Positions 21,701 to 35,100 of a stretch of 64,000 nt of DNA are shown here, piece by piece. The position numbers were made by a program, and so were the translations under genes. The notes under the pieces were generated by a model. That model ran no database searches, was not told where the DNA came from, and saw only the letters and a list, made by a program, of their open reading frames with translations. The first letter of the stretch is position 1, and each line of letters begins with the position of its first letter. Location of the stretch: assembly GCA_932521035.1 (NCBI GenBank), contig OW051492.1, positions 3,844,001 through 3,908,000 on the forward strand, in the 5' to 3' direction. This DNA is from Oscheius dolichura (lineage: Eukaryota; Nematoda; Chromadorea; Rhabditida; Rhabditidae).

Positions 21701-24700
21701 TAGAGGCCGGCGTCTGAATTCGAGCCTATTCGAGAGATAAAACGCGCCACTAACCAATGGAACAGAGGGATGGCTCCTGAGCTCGGTCAGTGTGTCTCCG
21801 GCCGACTTGCCCACCAAAATGACCTCCTTGGCCAGGCAGATGGACGCGATGGCCACCACGAACTGGACATTCTCGACTTGGCCTCGATACGTCAGGTGGG
21901 CCTTTCCCCTGATCGGCATCAGCTTCTTCTCGTCCATCTCGATGATCCACGAGACATCTCCCGCCACATTGATCTTTCGGATAGACACCAAGTTGTGAAC
22001 ACACGGGGCAAGCAGTTTCTGGCTACTGTCAGCCGTCGGCGAGGTGAAGAGCTTCGGTTCCACCAGGTCCACTGCCAGCTCCGAGACGAGCAGGTCATAG
22101 GCAAAGGTGAGCCTGTCGAGCGGCACACCGTCCAGATTCGTCCAGTCCAATTTACACGTCTGTAAATGTTTTCCTCCTCTCCTACCAACACCAATAACTG
22201 ACCCTATAGAAACTGTAGAAGAAGGCCTGGGGAATGATGTCCATCGGGTTGACGTAGTCCTTCGGCAGGGTGCTCGTGTTTTTCTTCCTCTCGTTCCACT
22301 CCCTGTGGGCCGATCGAATGTAACTGTACAAGTCCAGCTTCGAGTGTCCATCTGCCGGGTTGACTGCTTCCTTCGCCAGATTCCGGCTGGCTGCACTTCC
22401 ATTCCGACGGTGCCTCGTCTCCATCACATTTCCTTCGATATTTATCCGAACTTCCTTCTTCTTCTCGCCTGGATCCGCCCGGAATCTCACGGCCTCCGCG
22501 TTCGATGCCAGCTTTACCATCTGGCAGATGTCCGGGTGCCAGTGGCTCAGCAGGGCCATCAGTGCCGTCTTGCGGGCCTTCTCCGTGTCAAAGTTGACTT
22601 TCAGTGTCAACGGGGCCGCCAGCTGCTTGGCCGACTCGGGCAGCGAGTACCATCTCATCAAGACCTTCAGGAGGAGACACGTGGGGCAGCTAGCCTGATG
22701 TTTCCCGAGCAGCTTGACCGCGTCCATCTTGTTCTTTCCCTTGGCTCCGAGGATCGACTCGTCCGGGCACTCCAGGGCCAGCTTCATCATCCGGGCAAAC
22801 GACATGTCGTTCCAGTGGCCTTGTGTCGTCTTCAGCTTGTCCACCGTGGCATCCAGTCGCTGTGCCACATTCAGCCAGGCGGTGATCGCCGGAGACAGCG
22901 CATCGTAGAGGGGAAACTCATTCTTGGCCGTCTTCTCCAGCGGCCTGGCCATCACCACACAGTTCCTCACTGTTCCCACGGTCACCTAAATATTCTCGTT
23001 GATAACCTCCTTGAAAGGGAGGATACCTTGATCTTGTTCTCGAAGATTGGCGCATTGGATGGCGTGCCTGACGGGATGACGGGTCTCTGATTCTCATAGG
23101 TCGCATTGACATTCGGTATATGGGCATCCATAATCACACGGAGATCCTTCATCGGCAGGCGTTTTCCAATCTCCGACTCCTCCCAGTTCACCTTCGAACG
23201 GAACGGCGTCCTCGCCGCCAGAAAGTCCCGATCCGACTTCTCGACCAGATGGAGCAGCTGGGCCGTGACTATGCCACACTGGAGAGAGAGACTGTGCCAG
23301 CCGGCTTGGGTCTCATCCTTGGCCGTCGAAATGCTCGCCTTGTCCACCATGACCAGACAGATGTTCGTGGCCACGGCCGGCGGCCCATTCAAAGCGTCGG
23401 CTATGCCGCACTGGAACAGGGACACTTGTATCTTCGGCAGCTCCAGGGAGATGTCCCATTTCAGTGGTCTTGGCTCTGAAGAGGAAAGGTATATAAAACA
23501 AAAGAACGGGGACTAACTGGAATGAAAGAGATTCTCAGTCAGGGGCTGGCGATGCCCCTTGAGGACACAGTTCAAATACGTGTGCTGGATCAAAAAGGCC
23601 GGGTTCAGCTTATGGGTACAGGAGACGATAGAGTTGGCCAGTCTGTCGGCCACCTCAACGGCCAGTGGAGTCACAAAGATCTAGATATAGTTATAATTCA
23701 GTAGAATAAAGTTCCAAGACCTCAAGATTGTCGGCGACGCTTCCATGGATGGCCAGGCGATTACAGGGAACATCGGCCGCCAACTTGGCCTCGGCTGCTA
23801 TCGCCTCCGCCGACGAAATGCGCTTCGCGGCCGAAGTACGAATTTGTAGAGCATTCATTCCTACTCCCATTGGTTTCTGGAGGACAGAAATTAAAGAAAA
23901 AGAAGGAAGACACTCACGACAATCACTTGGACGACTTTATTGGCGGCCCAGTCCCTCAAGGCTCCTGGCTTGCCCAGTTTCGGCGGCTCGGTGAAGGGCT
24001 TTATGACCTCGGACCGTGTCAGATACGAACCGTAGGAGACCATCAACAGGCGACTCTGTGAGGGAAGCGTCTCCTTTTGGTGGGAGACGGCCGAGTGGAA
24101 GGAGGACGACTCGGCCGAGTTGGATTGCGGGTTGGCCGGCGACGAGGACGTACTGTCGCGTTTCACATTCGGATAGACGAGGTGCGACTCGGAACGCAGC
24201 ATCCACTCCTCCTCCCTCAACATGCTCTGGTGGACACCAATCTGCCCCGTCTCGTTGATCTTCGGCACAAATAGCCGGTGCGGCTTGCGGTCTTCGCTCG
24301 ACAGGAAATTTTCTCCTCTAAACTCTTGGTAAGAGAAAGTAACAAGACTCACATTGTATCTTCCTTTCCAAAGAACCTCGTCCTCCCGTAGCAGGCACAC
24401 TCCCAGACCTTCTGCTGGCTGTAGAGGAAGTACAGTCTCTTCGTCGCCTCGTCGTGGGCCTTGACAAACTTCAGCCGGGCCTTTTCCAGGTGTTCTCCAT
24501 CCTCGGGCAGGGGCAACTAAAAGAGGATTATATTCCAATGACCAAGACGAGTCCCACCTCCAGGTCCAGAGAGATGCCGTCCAGAAAGATCTTAGCCACC
24601 TCCAGCCACTGGGCATTCTCTCCCTCGCATCGGATCACTTGTCTCACCAGGAGGGTCGGTATCCTCACGGCGAGATGTTCGGTAAAGCGGCTCTCGTGGG

Positions 24701-27700
24701 CATTGCAGAGGGTAAAACGAATCGGATCCAAGGTCACCTGAACGAGGGAGGATAGGTAAAAAAGAAGAAGGGAGACTCACATCAATGATGCTCTTCTCGT
24801 CGCAGAGGGCCAGCTTCACCCCGTCCACACAGACTCGCACCTGGCGATACTTCAGCCGATCCTCTCCCTCGCAGATCTTGCCCAGCCCGTCTGCTCGTGG
24901 ACACGTGTTCATGAGATTTCCATGCTGACAGGCACTGAACCGATCCGGGATGATCGTCTCGTCGTCCTTGGCCAGGCCGAAGAGGAGGACCGTCTCGATG
25001 ATCTGGTACAGGGCGTACAGGTGGCTGGGCACCTCCAGACTGCCGGTCAGCTCGCCCACCAGCACCTCCACCTGCCAGGCGTACTCGACAATGGCCATGT
25101 CCCAGGGAACGTCCTTCGAGGAGAGCAGCGCCTGCCCGCGGAACTGCAGGCCATTCAGCGAGAGGAAGCCATCCGGCTGGAAGATAGTGGCCCTCTCAAA
25201 GTGCACGGCACACTGGCCCACTCCCACTTGGAGTATCATCTCGTCGTGGCTCTTCTTCATCTCCAGGACCAATTCCTCTGTGTAGAGTACGGGGCACGGC
25301 TCCGGCTCGGCGCCTCCCATCGAGTGCAGCAGACAATGGGCCCGAATGTTGTGGACACGCAGCTCCACGTCGACACTCATTGGCCGGTAGAGCTCGGGCA
25401 GGGCATTCGGCGGCACCCGGTTGAACATTCCCTGGACCTTCTCGGTGCTGTTCAGCAGCGTCTCCGCCAGTGTTATATCCGTCATCTAAATTCTCCATTC
25501 TAATCGGGCTACTCTCATCCCCCTACGCTGTCATAAAATCCAAAGTAATTGTTCTTGAGGTCAAGAATGAACCGGATCAGCAGGCCCGTCATCTGCAGTT
25601 CGGATCCTTCCAACTCGATGAAGACACTCAAATAGTCGGGGACAAGCTGCAACCATATTATCACGGACAAAAGAAGGACGTACATCTTTGGGATGTTCGA
25701 CTTTCTTGGGTGTCCATTCCTGGAGGATGTGGTAGGGCAGGGCCGTCTTCACGTGGGCCATGTGCGGGTGGAACCTGTAGTCGAAGATCATCGAGACACG
25801 CTCCGTCCTCCAGCATTCGTGCCAGTGTTCCTGAAAATATAGAGACTATTAGATAAATGAGAATCCCATTGAAAAGTCATCCAGTCGTGTTAAAATCTGA
25901 TTGAAAACTCTTCTCTAGGTGATCGGTGCGGGTGACGCGGTCAAAAAGGCTCCCGGACATCTCGGACTACTTTTGGGGCGGGTAAATTCATAAATCGCTA
26001 GATATCCCTTATCTAATTGGCAGCCTCTCCTTTATGACCAATTCTCTACAATAAAGTTGGCTCTCCGTATTCTCCAGATGCTAAAAGCGATGACGGCTTC
26101 TAGGCAGCTCCTACATGGGAAAGGCAGACTTTATGGCAATTTGCCATTGTTTTTGCCAATTCTTCTATAGAATTAAGACATTTCCCGCTTCAACATAGTC
26201 CTCCTTCCCCAGTCAAATACATACATTATTGGAATATGTTCCGTGGGTGCTCTTCGAGGCATACGGCAGATGGTGTGCCGCCCGGGTGAGCATGGCCAGC
26301 AGCGGGGCCGTCGCACTGTTCAGTGGATGCTTCATCCTCATGGCCATCTCATTCTCTCCCAAAATTGTATACTTATGTGAGTATGTCTCCGGTAGGAAGT
26401 CGACAAACGGCATCACATTGTCTAAACAGCAGGGAGATTACTAGGAGACGAGGAGAGGCGGCCTACTGAAAGAGAGCTTCTCGCCCACGATGCAACATTC
26501 CACATTCTCCGACTGCATCTCGGACGGGTCTACCCAGTTCCCGTTGTTTAGCAACAATATCATCTGAATATTGTCATATATAAAAGGGAAGAGCAGGGGA
26601 GAACTGACCTCGAATCCGTCGGAGACGGAGATATCCGTGTGCACCTCGTAGGGGATGAACTGAAGCAGGTCGGCCGGCGACTCGCCCATCCACTCGTTGA
26701 TCAGATCCGTGAAAAATCTCTTATGATCCCAGACGAACCACATCGTCGCCTTGCTGATATTGTACTTGAAACTCCAGACTTGCTTGGCATTGAATACCTG
26801 GGACACCCCCATAAATAAGAGGAGGAGGATGGCCTACCCGAGGATACTGGAACGAGGAGTCGACTCTTAGCGTCTCGCACTCGAACAGCTTCCGGTAGAG
26901 CAGCGACGTCGTGCTCACGACATTGAGTAGGTTGAAATTGGCCGACGTGCTGAATCCCTCCTCATTGAGGATCCACCAAATGGACATCTAAAAGGAGGAT
27001 GGCCTCGATTTTTAGGGAGGAGGGCAGACCTCGATGGTACTGCCCGCCTGGCACCGGGTGTGGATACTCTCCAATTGCTCGCCCCGGTTGAACCAGATAT
27101 CGATGGACGACTCCTTCAGGAACGAGATTCTCACGTCGTGCATTATGTAGACCCGTCGCTGTCCCTTTTGAGGCAGCTCCGTCACCGGCGGGGTCTAAAC
27201 CATTGGATTACTAGGGGGAGGAAACGCGGTCTACCTGATAGTCGGCCGGGAAGAAAAATTTCCAGATGAGTGCGCGGTGGAATTCCGCCCAGGGACCGTA
27301 GCTGACGACGGTATTCGGTCCAAACCGCCAGATAGACTCCCACAACGGGCGCTCGTTCTTCTCAATCAACTGTCTCGGCTGGGTGACAAAGCCCAAAATG
27401 TCCTGGTGGTAGTAGAAGCTCATGCTGGCGCTTTGGAGGATGGCGAAGCCTTCGCCCATGGTACGAGGAGGATCCTGTGAGGGCTTGTTCAATCAAAAAA
27501 GAGGGAATGGGGCACCTTGTATTCCTCTCCTTCGTAGTCCGGATACTTCTCAAAGGCTCCCCTAATCGACTCCATTTGTCCTTCAACTGACACGAGACAG
27601 CGGTCGTTGGTCGACTCGTATATCTTCACTTTGCCTGGATAAATACGGATAAGACGACAAAAGAAACCAGCAATACTTTGTAAATTTTCCCAGGAGAGAA

Positions 27701-28469
27701 CAAACATGTAGGGAAGAAGCTTATTTCCGACGACGCATCTCCCGGACCAGATATCCAATCGAATCTGGCCGACGAGGGCCCAGAAACGGTCCCAGACGAT
27801 GCCGGGTGGCTGGGTGACAACGGCCACGACTCGTTTTATCTCCTCTCCGACAAAGAATCTCTCCATTCCGAAGAGTTGAGCAATCTCCTTGTATCTCTCT
27901 ACTCTATTGTACCAGTGTATTTGAAACCCGTTCAAGGAAATATGTAGACGGGAAGATTGACTGAAATGGATGGCTCAAAACAAGAAGAGAAAGATCCAAC
28001 TCGGTGTAATTGATTTCCTTGCCTGGAATGCATCTCCAATAAGAAAATATTATCCAGGCGTCGTTTATTCGTATTGAGAAATTGTTATTCGCATAGACTA
28101 GCTATAACATGTCGTCTCTTTTGTTATAACAGGATAAAACTAACGTCTTTTATCATAATCTTACCGCCCAGCAGTGAAATGGAAAAACTTCCGACTTTTA
28201 TGTTGCCTAGGTTCTTTGTCCATCGAAGATATCGGTTGGCAGCGAAGGAGACAACGAGACCAAGTACCCGTGAAAAGTAGAAAGTGAGAAAAGTGACCCA
28301 TAAGATAAAGAGAAAGAGAGACGTCAACAGTACCCAAAAACCACTCTAAATTGAGATCATCAAAAGAAGAGAAACAGCTAACCTTTTCCGGATCAATCTG
28401 ATTCAGATCAGCGGCGAATTTTATGTCTTCTTTTAGTGTCAAGTGGTATGGGAATGTTCCATTTTCCAT
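15783..28469 (-). CDS. lpd-3: bridge-like lipid transfer protein (BLTP1 / LPD-3 / Tweek family)
   Basis: A giant protein that forms a hydrophobic groove moving phospholipids between ER and plasma membrane. Exon 1 starts MENGTFPYHL at 28469; exon 2 has the N-terminal membrane span (SLFLFILWVTFLTFYF) and the start of the chorein-like groove (IKVGSFSISLLGGKIMI, about 28170-28200). Landmarks in order: YGPWAEFHRALIWKFFF near 27270, VWDHKRFFTDLINEW near 26715, LKNNYFG near 25540, KNMYDYWREER near 19850, NYDMRRLSELLAFPKPWF near 17800, SWTPPLVTDILKKLNVYDHR and IPKVLQRFLLDTL near 15850-15960, then TAG 15783-15785. These match human BLTP1 from end to end. Dozens of introns of about 36-60 bases interrupt it; one at about 25835-26225 is near 390. 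The product is probably about 3,500-3,700 residues. Individual exon joins were not all checked. Confidence 0.93.
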
Positions 28470-28692
28470 TTTTTACAACAAAAATATATGAAGTAACCTC
28501 TAGGCTAAGACGACGAAACACCAATGAACATATTTCTTCTTATTTACGGATTACTGGTTGAAAGCGGATAAAAGTAGCTTTCACTGGTTTCAACCAGTTT
28601 TACAGGTACAGACAGGTAATCTTGAAATCATTTATTCTCTCCTCCGAGAAGACAGAGTTGACAATATTGAAAAACAGAGGAAGTGTTCTAGT

Positions 28693-29010
28693 ATATAGTC
28701 CATTTCCAACGGATATTCCTCGAGGTTCAAAGGTCTGTCGCGCTTTCGCTGCGGGAGCCATTTTCGGGAGAAAATCAACTTTTTCGTTTTTTTTTCTATT
28801 TTTTCGGGGTTTTTGCCGATTTTTATATTCCTATCATATTCCGTGGTATGTATTATGTCAATATACGAAGAAAAATCAACAAAAGTATGATAAAACTCCG
28901 GAAAAATAGAAAAGAACGAAAAAATTGATTTTCTCCCGAAAATGGTTCCCGCAGCGAAAGCGCGACAGACCTTTGAACCCCGAGGAATATCCGTTGGAAA
29001 TAGACTATAG
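28693..29010. mobile_element. palindromic MITE-like element 1
   Basis: The left arm (about 28693-28805) and right arm (about 28895-29010) are inverted copies of about 110 bases, roughly 90 per cent alike, beginning with a TATAGTC-CATTTCCAACGGATATTCCTCG motif, around an AT-rich loop of about 90 bases. No coding capacity. This is the form of a foldback or miniature inverted-repeat element. Confidence 0.75.
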
Positions 29011-29165
29011 TCGACTATAACTATTTCCAACGGATATGTCACGGGATTTAAAGGTCTGTCGCGCCTCCGCTGCAAGACCAGCCTTCTTCCGACTTGGTCT
29101 CGTAACGGAGATGTGCCGCGAAATTTGAACTCGTGACATATGTTGGAAACGGACTATATATGAGA
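29011..29165. mobile_element. palindromic MITE-like element 2 (diverged)
   Basis: Immediately after element 1, the arms 29018-29088 and about 29090-29160 are again inverted copies, more diverged, sharing the ATTTCCAACGGATAT(G) end motif and the AAAGGTCTGTCGCGC core with element 1. The two elements lie in tandem without spacer, suggesting nested or repeated insertion at one site. Confidence 0.65.
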
Positions 29166-29726
29166 ATATACGGACTATATATGAGAAGCTAACACACATC
29201 TTATCCTCAGAGGCAAATCTAATAGGCATGTTGTTTTACAAAAGATGCTTCTCATCTAAAAAGGTACCATCTTTGCAGCCTAGCAGACGGTGAAAACCGA
29301 AAATATCAATGTTTCTTGGAGAAAACAGGCAGAAAGGGGAAACTTCGGATTATTTATGAAATGTGAACATTAGAGGGGGCGTGGGTCTATCGATTTGGGT
29401 AAAATGTAGCCAAGAGCTCTATGGCTTTACCATCAACGCCTAGGCAGTTCTTCGATGTGTTTCTATAAACATCGGTCGAGAATGAGTAGCCAGACGAGTC
29501 ATCTTGTTGTCTTATTTATACCACTGATACAGTAGCCAGTAACCAAGCGTTCGAGGAGAAACAAATTTGAACGTGTACGTATTACACTCGCAGTTTCCGT
29601 TTCTGTATGCCCTCTTCATTTCCGCTCTTTTTACTCGTTTCCTCTTTCTTGTATTGATTTTCTTTTAGTGACAATTAATGGTTTTCAGCTATTTATGCAT
29701 AGAAAGTCGTAACCCTGGCTCTTAGA
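29166..29726. other. upstream region of the AP-1 mu gene
   Basis: AT-rich, non-coding. It should hold the promoter of AP1M and, at its left end, sequence upstream of lpd-3. No RNA gene or coding stretch recognised. Confidence 0.45.
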
Positions 29727-31659
29727 ATGTCTTCCTCTGCAATGTTCCTTCTTGATTTGAAGGGAAAGGTAAGTTTCGCTCGTTTTTTTCCTGTTTTACT
29801 AGAATACAACTATTTATCCAAATTATTTTTTGTGGAATGATTTTATTTAAAACTTTTCAGACAATAATCGCCCGGAACTATAGAGGAGATTTGGATATGT
29901 CGGTCATAGATAAGTTTATGACTCTTTTAATGGATCGAGAAGAGGTAAGCTTTTGTTTAGATGTTCTAGTAATATTTTATTTTTTTAGGAAGGACAATTG
30001 TCTCCTGTTTTTACTCATGGTGATACTACGTTCGTTTTTGTCAAGCATAATAATGTTTATCGTAAGTGCTCAATTATGTTTTTAAATTATGTGGCCTTGC
30101 AGTAGTTTCAATGAGCCGATCTAATATAAATGTGGCTATAGTTCTGTCGTTTCTTTACAAATTAATTGAAGTAGGCTTTTAAGTTTTAGAATTATAACAT
30201 TTCAGGTGTTTACTGAATATTTTAAAGATGTCGAAGAAGAGTCCATCCGGGATAATTTTGTCATTATATACGAACTACTAGATGAAATGATGGATTTCGG
30301 ATTTCCTCAAACGACGGAAAGCAAAATTTTACAAGAGTACAACAAAATTGTTATCGATTTACACATACTGTTCAGATATATTACCCAAGAAGGTCATAAA
30401 CTAGAAGCAGCTCCTCGGCCACCTATGGCTGTAACCAATGCTGTTTCTTGGCGATCGGAAGGCATTAAATACCGGAAAAATGAAGTATTTCTTGACGTTG
30501 TTGAAAGTGTTAACATGCTGGTCAGTTGATCTTTTCGTTCTTCCATTTTCTATTTATAGGCTAGTGCAACTGGAAATGTTCTTCAAAGTGAAATTGTCGG
30601 AAGCGTTAAAATGAGGGTTTATTTGACGGGCATGCCAGAATTACGGCTCGGCCTTAATGACAAAGTACTATTCGAAGGTAGTGGAAGTAAGTATGAATTT
30701 AGTTGAATTTTTCTCATTTCTCGAGCTATTTAACGTTTATTAACAGTTACTTTTTCTCAGTCTAGAAATTACAAAGAAACTTTATTTTAGGAGGGAAAAG
30801 CAAAGCTGTAGAACTAGAAGATGTTAAATTTCATCAATGCGTTAGACTATCACGCTTCGACAATGATCGTACTATATCTTTCATTCCTCCAGATGGAGCG
30901 TTTGAACTAATGAGCTATAGGTAAGATCTATTGTTTTATTTAATTCTTCTTCCGTATAGATTAACTACTGTAGTGAAACCGCTTATATGGATAGAAACAA
31001 ACATTGAACGTCACAGTCATTCAAGGGTCGAATTTATGATAAAAGTAAGTGGTTTTAAATATTTTGTTATATGTTGCAGGCTCTAATTCTATGTAAGAAG
31101 ATCACATAATTTATTTCAGGCAAAGTCTCAATTTAAACGGCGATCTACTGCCAACAATGTCGAGATTATCATTCCTGTGCCTTCGGACGCAGATTCTCCT
31201 AAATTTAAAACAAGTATCGGCTCAGTAAAATATACACCTGAACAGAGCGCATTTGTGTGGAGCATTAAAAGTTTTCCAGGTACCTTTTTGGCATAAGTAG
31301 CTTCTCGTCGTATTGCTTAACGCTTACTTATATGTATTTCAGGAGGCAAGGAATATCTTCTAAGCGCACATTTCTCCTTACCTTCTGTAACAGGCGAAGA
31401 GGCCGAAGGTCGTCCTCCAATAAAAGTGAAATTTGAGATTCCTTATTTTACAACTTCTGGAATACAGGTAACTTTTTCAACAATAAATCACGCATGTGAT
31501 AATGCTAACAACATTCATATAATAATGAAAACAAACAGGTTTCTAAACCCCTTGTTTCAGGTTCGCTATCTGAAAATCATAGAGAAGAGTGGTTACCAGG
31601 CTCTGCCGTGGGTCCGCTACATCACGCAAAACGGCGAATATCAAATGCGTATGAAGTGA
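29727..31659 (+). CDS. AP1M: AP-1 clathrin adaptor mu subunit (UNC-101/APM-1 type)
   Basis: Medium subunit of AP-1; its C-terminal domain binds tyrosine sorting signals. The spliced protein starts [14 protein letters not shown] (29727), then [25 protein letters not shown], the [16 protein letters not shown] linker of the N-terminal longin-like domain, [93 protein letters not shown], and ends NGEYQMRMK before TGA 31657-31659. This matches animal AP-1 mu along the full length of about 420 residues; nothing is missing. Eight or more small introns with TTTCAG acceptors are present. A donor inside the apparent frame near 30340 must be used to join [11 protein letters not shown] cannot tell unc-101 from apm-1 by eye. 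Confidence 0.95.
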
Positions 31660-32163
31660 TCCTCTTATATCCTCATATTAGTCGTTTTGAGTTATTTTTG
31701 TATTTATTTGAACTTTATCCTTCAAAAACCAACCCAATCTCCAGTCTACGGTGTTATCGCATAATGTGGGTGCCGGTTGTGAATCTCATCGCATAATTTT
31801 TGCCATCTTTCCATAATGAATTGCATTTTTATTTTATGATTTCATTTTATTTTTTAGTATTATTACGTTGTGGCGTATTTGTACTTATTGTGATTGCATG
31901 AATCGTGATTTCTACTTTGTTCATTTTTATCTATTATATACTTTTCGATATCTATGTTTTTCTTATGGGCAGGAATATAATTTTATTAGCTATAGGTATG
32001 AATCGCAAACGAGTTTCAATTAGCTATTGCCGTAAATACAGATCTTCGCTTCTTGAAAATGTATTTCTCACTTTCTTTTCTGCTTTTTGTGCAGAAACCT
32101 CTGTAATCTTTTATATTTTGAGATCGATTGTTCGTTTGTAATCGTCCCGTCCATTTCAGGCCC
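31660..32163. other. spacer between AP1M and MTERF4
   Basis: About 500 AT-rich bases ending in CATTTCAGGCCC just before the MTERF4 start. No coding stretch recognised; it contains the AP1M 3' UTR and a presumed outron or promoter. Confidence 0.45.
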
Positions 32164-35100
32164 ATGCCCACTCGTTCCATCAACGCGCTGCGACTTTTTG
32201 CACGACGTGCCATTGCACTCCCGTCGTTGACTGGTTCATCTGCCTACCGTGACCCGTCGTCTCTTCAGGTTCGTTATCTTGGTATCATCCACCCATTTAT
32301 TTTTCCGAAAAGGGAAGCTAGGTGTTAATAAACGTGACTGGCAAATGATAAACCATGATTTGCTAATAATCAGCTTGCAAGCGTTACCTCCATCATAAAT
32401 TACGGCCACACCACACCCACCTGGCGAGAAAATTAAATCTTCGACAATTTGCTTTGGGAAAACTTTCACAGTAAACTTCGCCATTTCTCTCCATGCGATA
32501 CCCTTTAGTTTTGCCAGTGGTATTAGAGATGTACCCCCGCAACTGGTATCTTGGCTAATCTGGGATTTATTCCTCTAATATCGGAGCCGGAGATTAGACG
32601 TCTCCAAGGCCCGAGGGAAAACCTTCCTACTATTCGGTGTCTTATGATGACTCAACTATTACTAACGGCTTCAAACCGATTTTATAGGTTTCTGTCAATT
32701 CCGGTTCTCGAAGATGGTTCTCTAAAGAGGCGCGATCAGATGGTCCGCGATACCGTAACCGCACAAGGCATTTCAAAAAGCAGATAAATGAGTAAGTCGT
32801 TATTTTCTGTACTATGATGCCACTTGGCTATTCTTGTTAATTACTTTACTAGGAGTAAAATAAACTCATGGCTTTATAAATAACAACTGACTCATTTTGT
32901 GATTAACCATTTCTGACCTCTTGAACGAACGTTCGTTACCTCGGTGACTAATTTTGAATACGATTGGCCGGCCACCCGACTCCATTCGATTTTACGCCAC
33001 TTCACGGTGGTCGTTCAATCGGAAAAGGCTCATTTTATACGCGTCCTTTTGCTGTGCGTCTTTAGTGGCATAGTTTTATAAACTAATAAACATGACCTTT
33101 TAGGACACCATCAGAAGAAGCTACTTCCGGAGAAATCGATGAGCAATTGCCGACGGTTTCTTTTGACCCGGAAGAACTGGTTCCCGGCCGGCCAATGCTC
33201 GAACGAATTGTGAAGGACCTCAAAGAAGGAGGAAATGTGTTTATTCTACCAACAAGTGAAGAATTAATCGAAGAAGTTGTAGAGCCATTTAAACAGCTTA
33301 ACAGTATAGGTTTGCTGATAGAGAAGGAGGCATTTGTTTGATTGTTCCAGGTGTCAAACCAGAATTTTTCATTAGCGGATGTATTGCTCGTCCAGAATTG
33401 TTCAAACTGTTGGTTACAAAAGCCCGGGACACAATGACTGTTGGCTTTGCTCAATTTTTCTAACCTTTCGTAATATAGGCACTACATGATCTGGTTCAAA
33501 TCTGTCAGATGAGCTACGAAGACGCCATGAGATTAATCAGCGGGTATGTTTCTTATTATATTCACATATCGAAAATCGATCCCTCCATGGGGTTGGCTGC
33601 CAATGTCCGCACCCTTGATCATGTTATCGCACTAACCAGCAATCCCGAGACTGGAGCCGTCAATCAAGATCCGCTATCAACAGTGCCTTTTGGTCTGTGC
33701 ATTTCTACCTTTTTGCTCTTTTGTTTGCTCCATCCCACCCCATTTTTGAAGGATTAGGAGATATTCATTTGATGATGTGAGGCCGCTAAATATACTAATC
33801 ACATAGTATTCATAGGGCATAATTCAACACATGACAAAAGTTACTGGCATATGAAATTTTTCCATTTTTGTGAACTGCTGCATTTAATCACAGCCAGCTA
33901 ATTGAAATTCTCTACAACCGTATAATGCATATGACATCATTTTTATAACTACATTTTCCTACATATCGATCTACAGTAACCTAGCGCATGCTCTACAGGT
34001 CGTTCTTTCTTATCCAGGAGTATTTTAGGATTATTTGTACTTTGCTTCTTTTCTTTAGAATTAATCCGTTTGCCTGTAACAGATATTTTGTGGAGTGCCT
34101 TTTTGGTCTCCCCTACCAACATTGTTCGAGCTCGCAGAAGGCATTCGTCCAGAACGGAGCACTTTGAATAGAAGCTTGTCCCTGGCGCGCTGTGCGTGGT
34201 CTGCTGCTAGTGGGTTGCGATTACGTTTCTATTTGCACACGAGTTCTCTGTGGTCCTCGTTTTCTCGCCGATAGCCATGTTGGTCATCCACATTAGAATC
34301 AATTTCTTTTCCAAAAACGGTCTAAAACTTACACTTGAACCTCACACAACTGTTTACACTACTCGTCGCAAACCATTTGAACTGCGTCACTGGACACTTG
34401 TGCATACCTCGTTTCTCTATCAACTAATTATTTGAGTCATTCTATAATGTTATTACATTATGCTTTTGGTTCCATAGCAGTTACCCCTCTGGGTTACGGT
34501 AGGTCTCGGCTTGCTCACAAATCATATAATAGGCGTATAATTTCATGTTTGATTGTTCCTAAGGTCACGCTAAGCAGTCTCTATTGGGATTATGTTTGGT
34601 CTTTGGGAAGACTTTGGCCCAATCTCGCAAGAAATCTTCGTAACATACCATTTATCATTTGACGTAGCGGTCTCACCTAAAAGGTCCCCGAATTTCCCAA
34701 ATGAAAACCGGTATGCTTGTCGGAGCGCCCATCTTCCGGCCGCTTTTTGGAGAGCAACTAATTTCTATTCGGAGACGACGCGAATGGGGTACGTTTAAAA
34801 TGTGAATTATGTACGCCGACGTGTTCTCTTCATGTGGTAAGGGGGTGTATTTCAAAATTGCCTTGGAGGGGTACGATAGGATCTACATAGGACACAGTTG
34901 CCCAACGTGCACCATTAATAATTCCCCTGCTGTTGAATTCTAATGAAGTCGCCTAATTTCCCCATTGCGCTTTTTGCTACTCACTGATGTGGGTTATTTG
35001 CACTTCTAATAAGCAAAACAGACTTTACAGGTGTTTCATGATCAATTAAATCGAAATGGGGGTATATAAGAGACTTGTTTCAGTTATCCTGAAATTGTCG

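Noticed and set aside
22107-23090. 327-codon plus-strand open frame and other long frames across 16-27 kb
   Set aside because: They are antisense or shifted shadows of lpd-3 exons in GC-rich DNA; they ignore the intron pattern and match nothing.
32390-32484. Minus-strand MAKFTVKVFPKQIVEDLIF... stretch ending at a GT donor inside an MTERF4 intron
   Set aside because: It looks faintly coding, but no second exon could be joined in frame and no family was recognised, so it is not listed as a gene.
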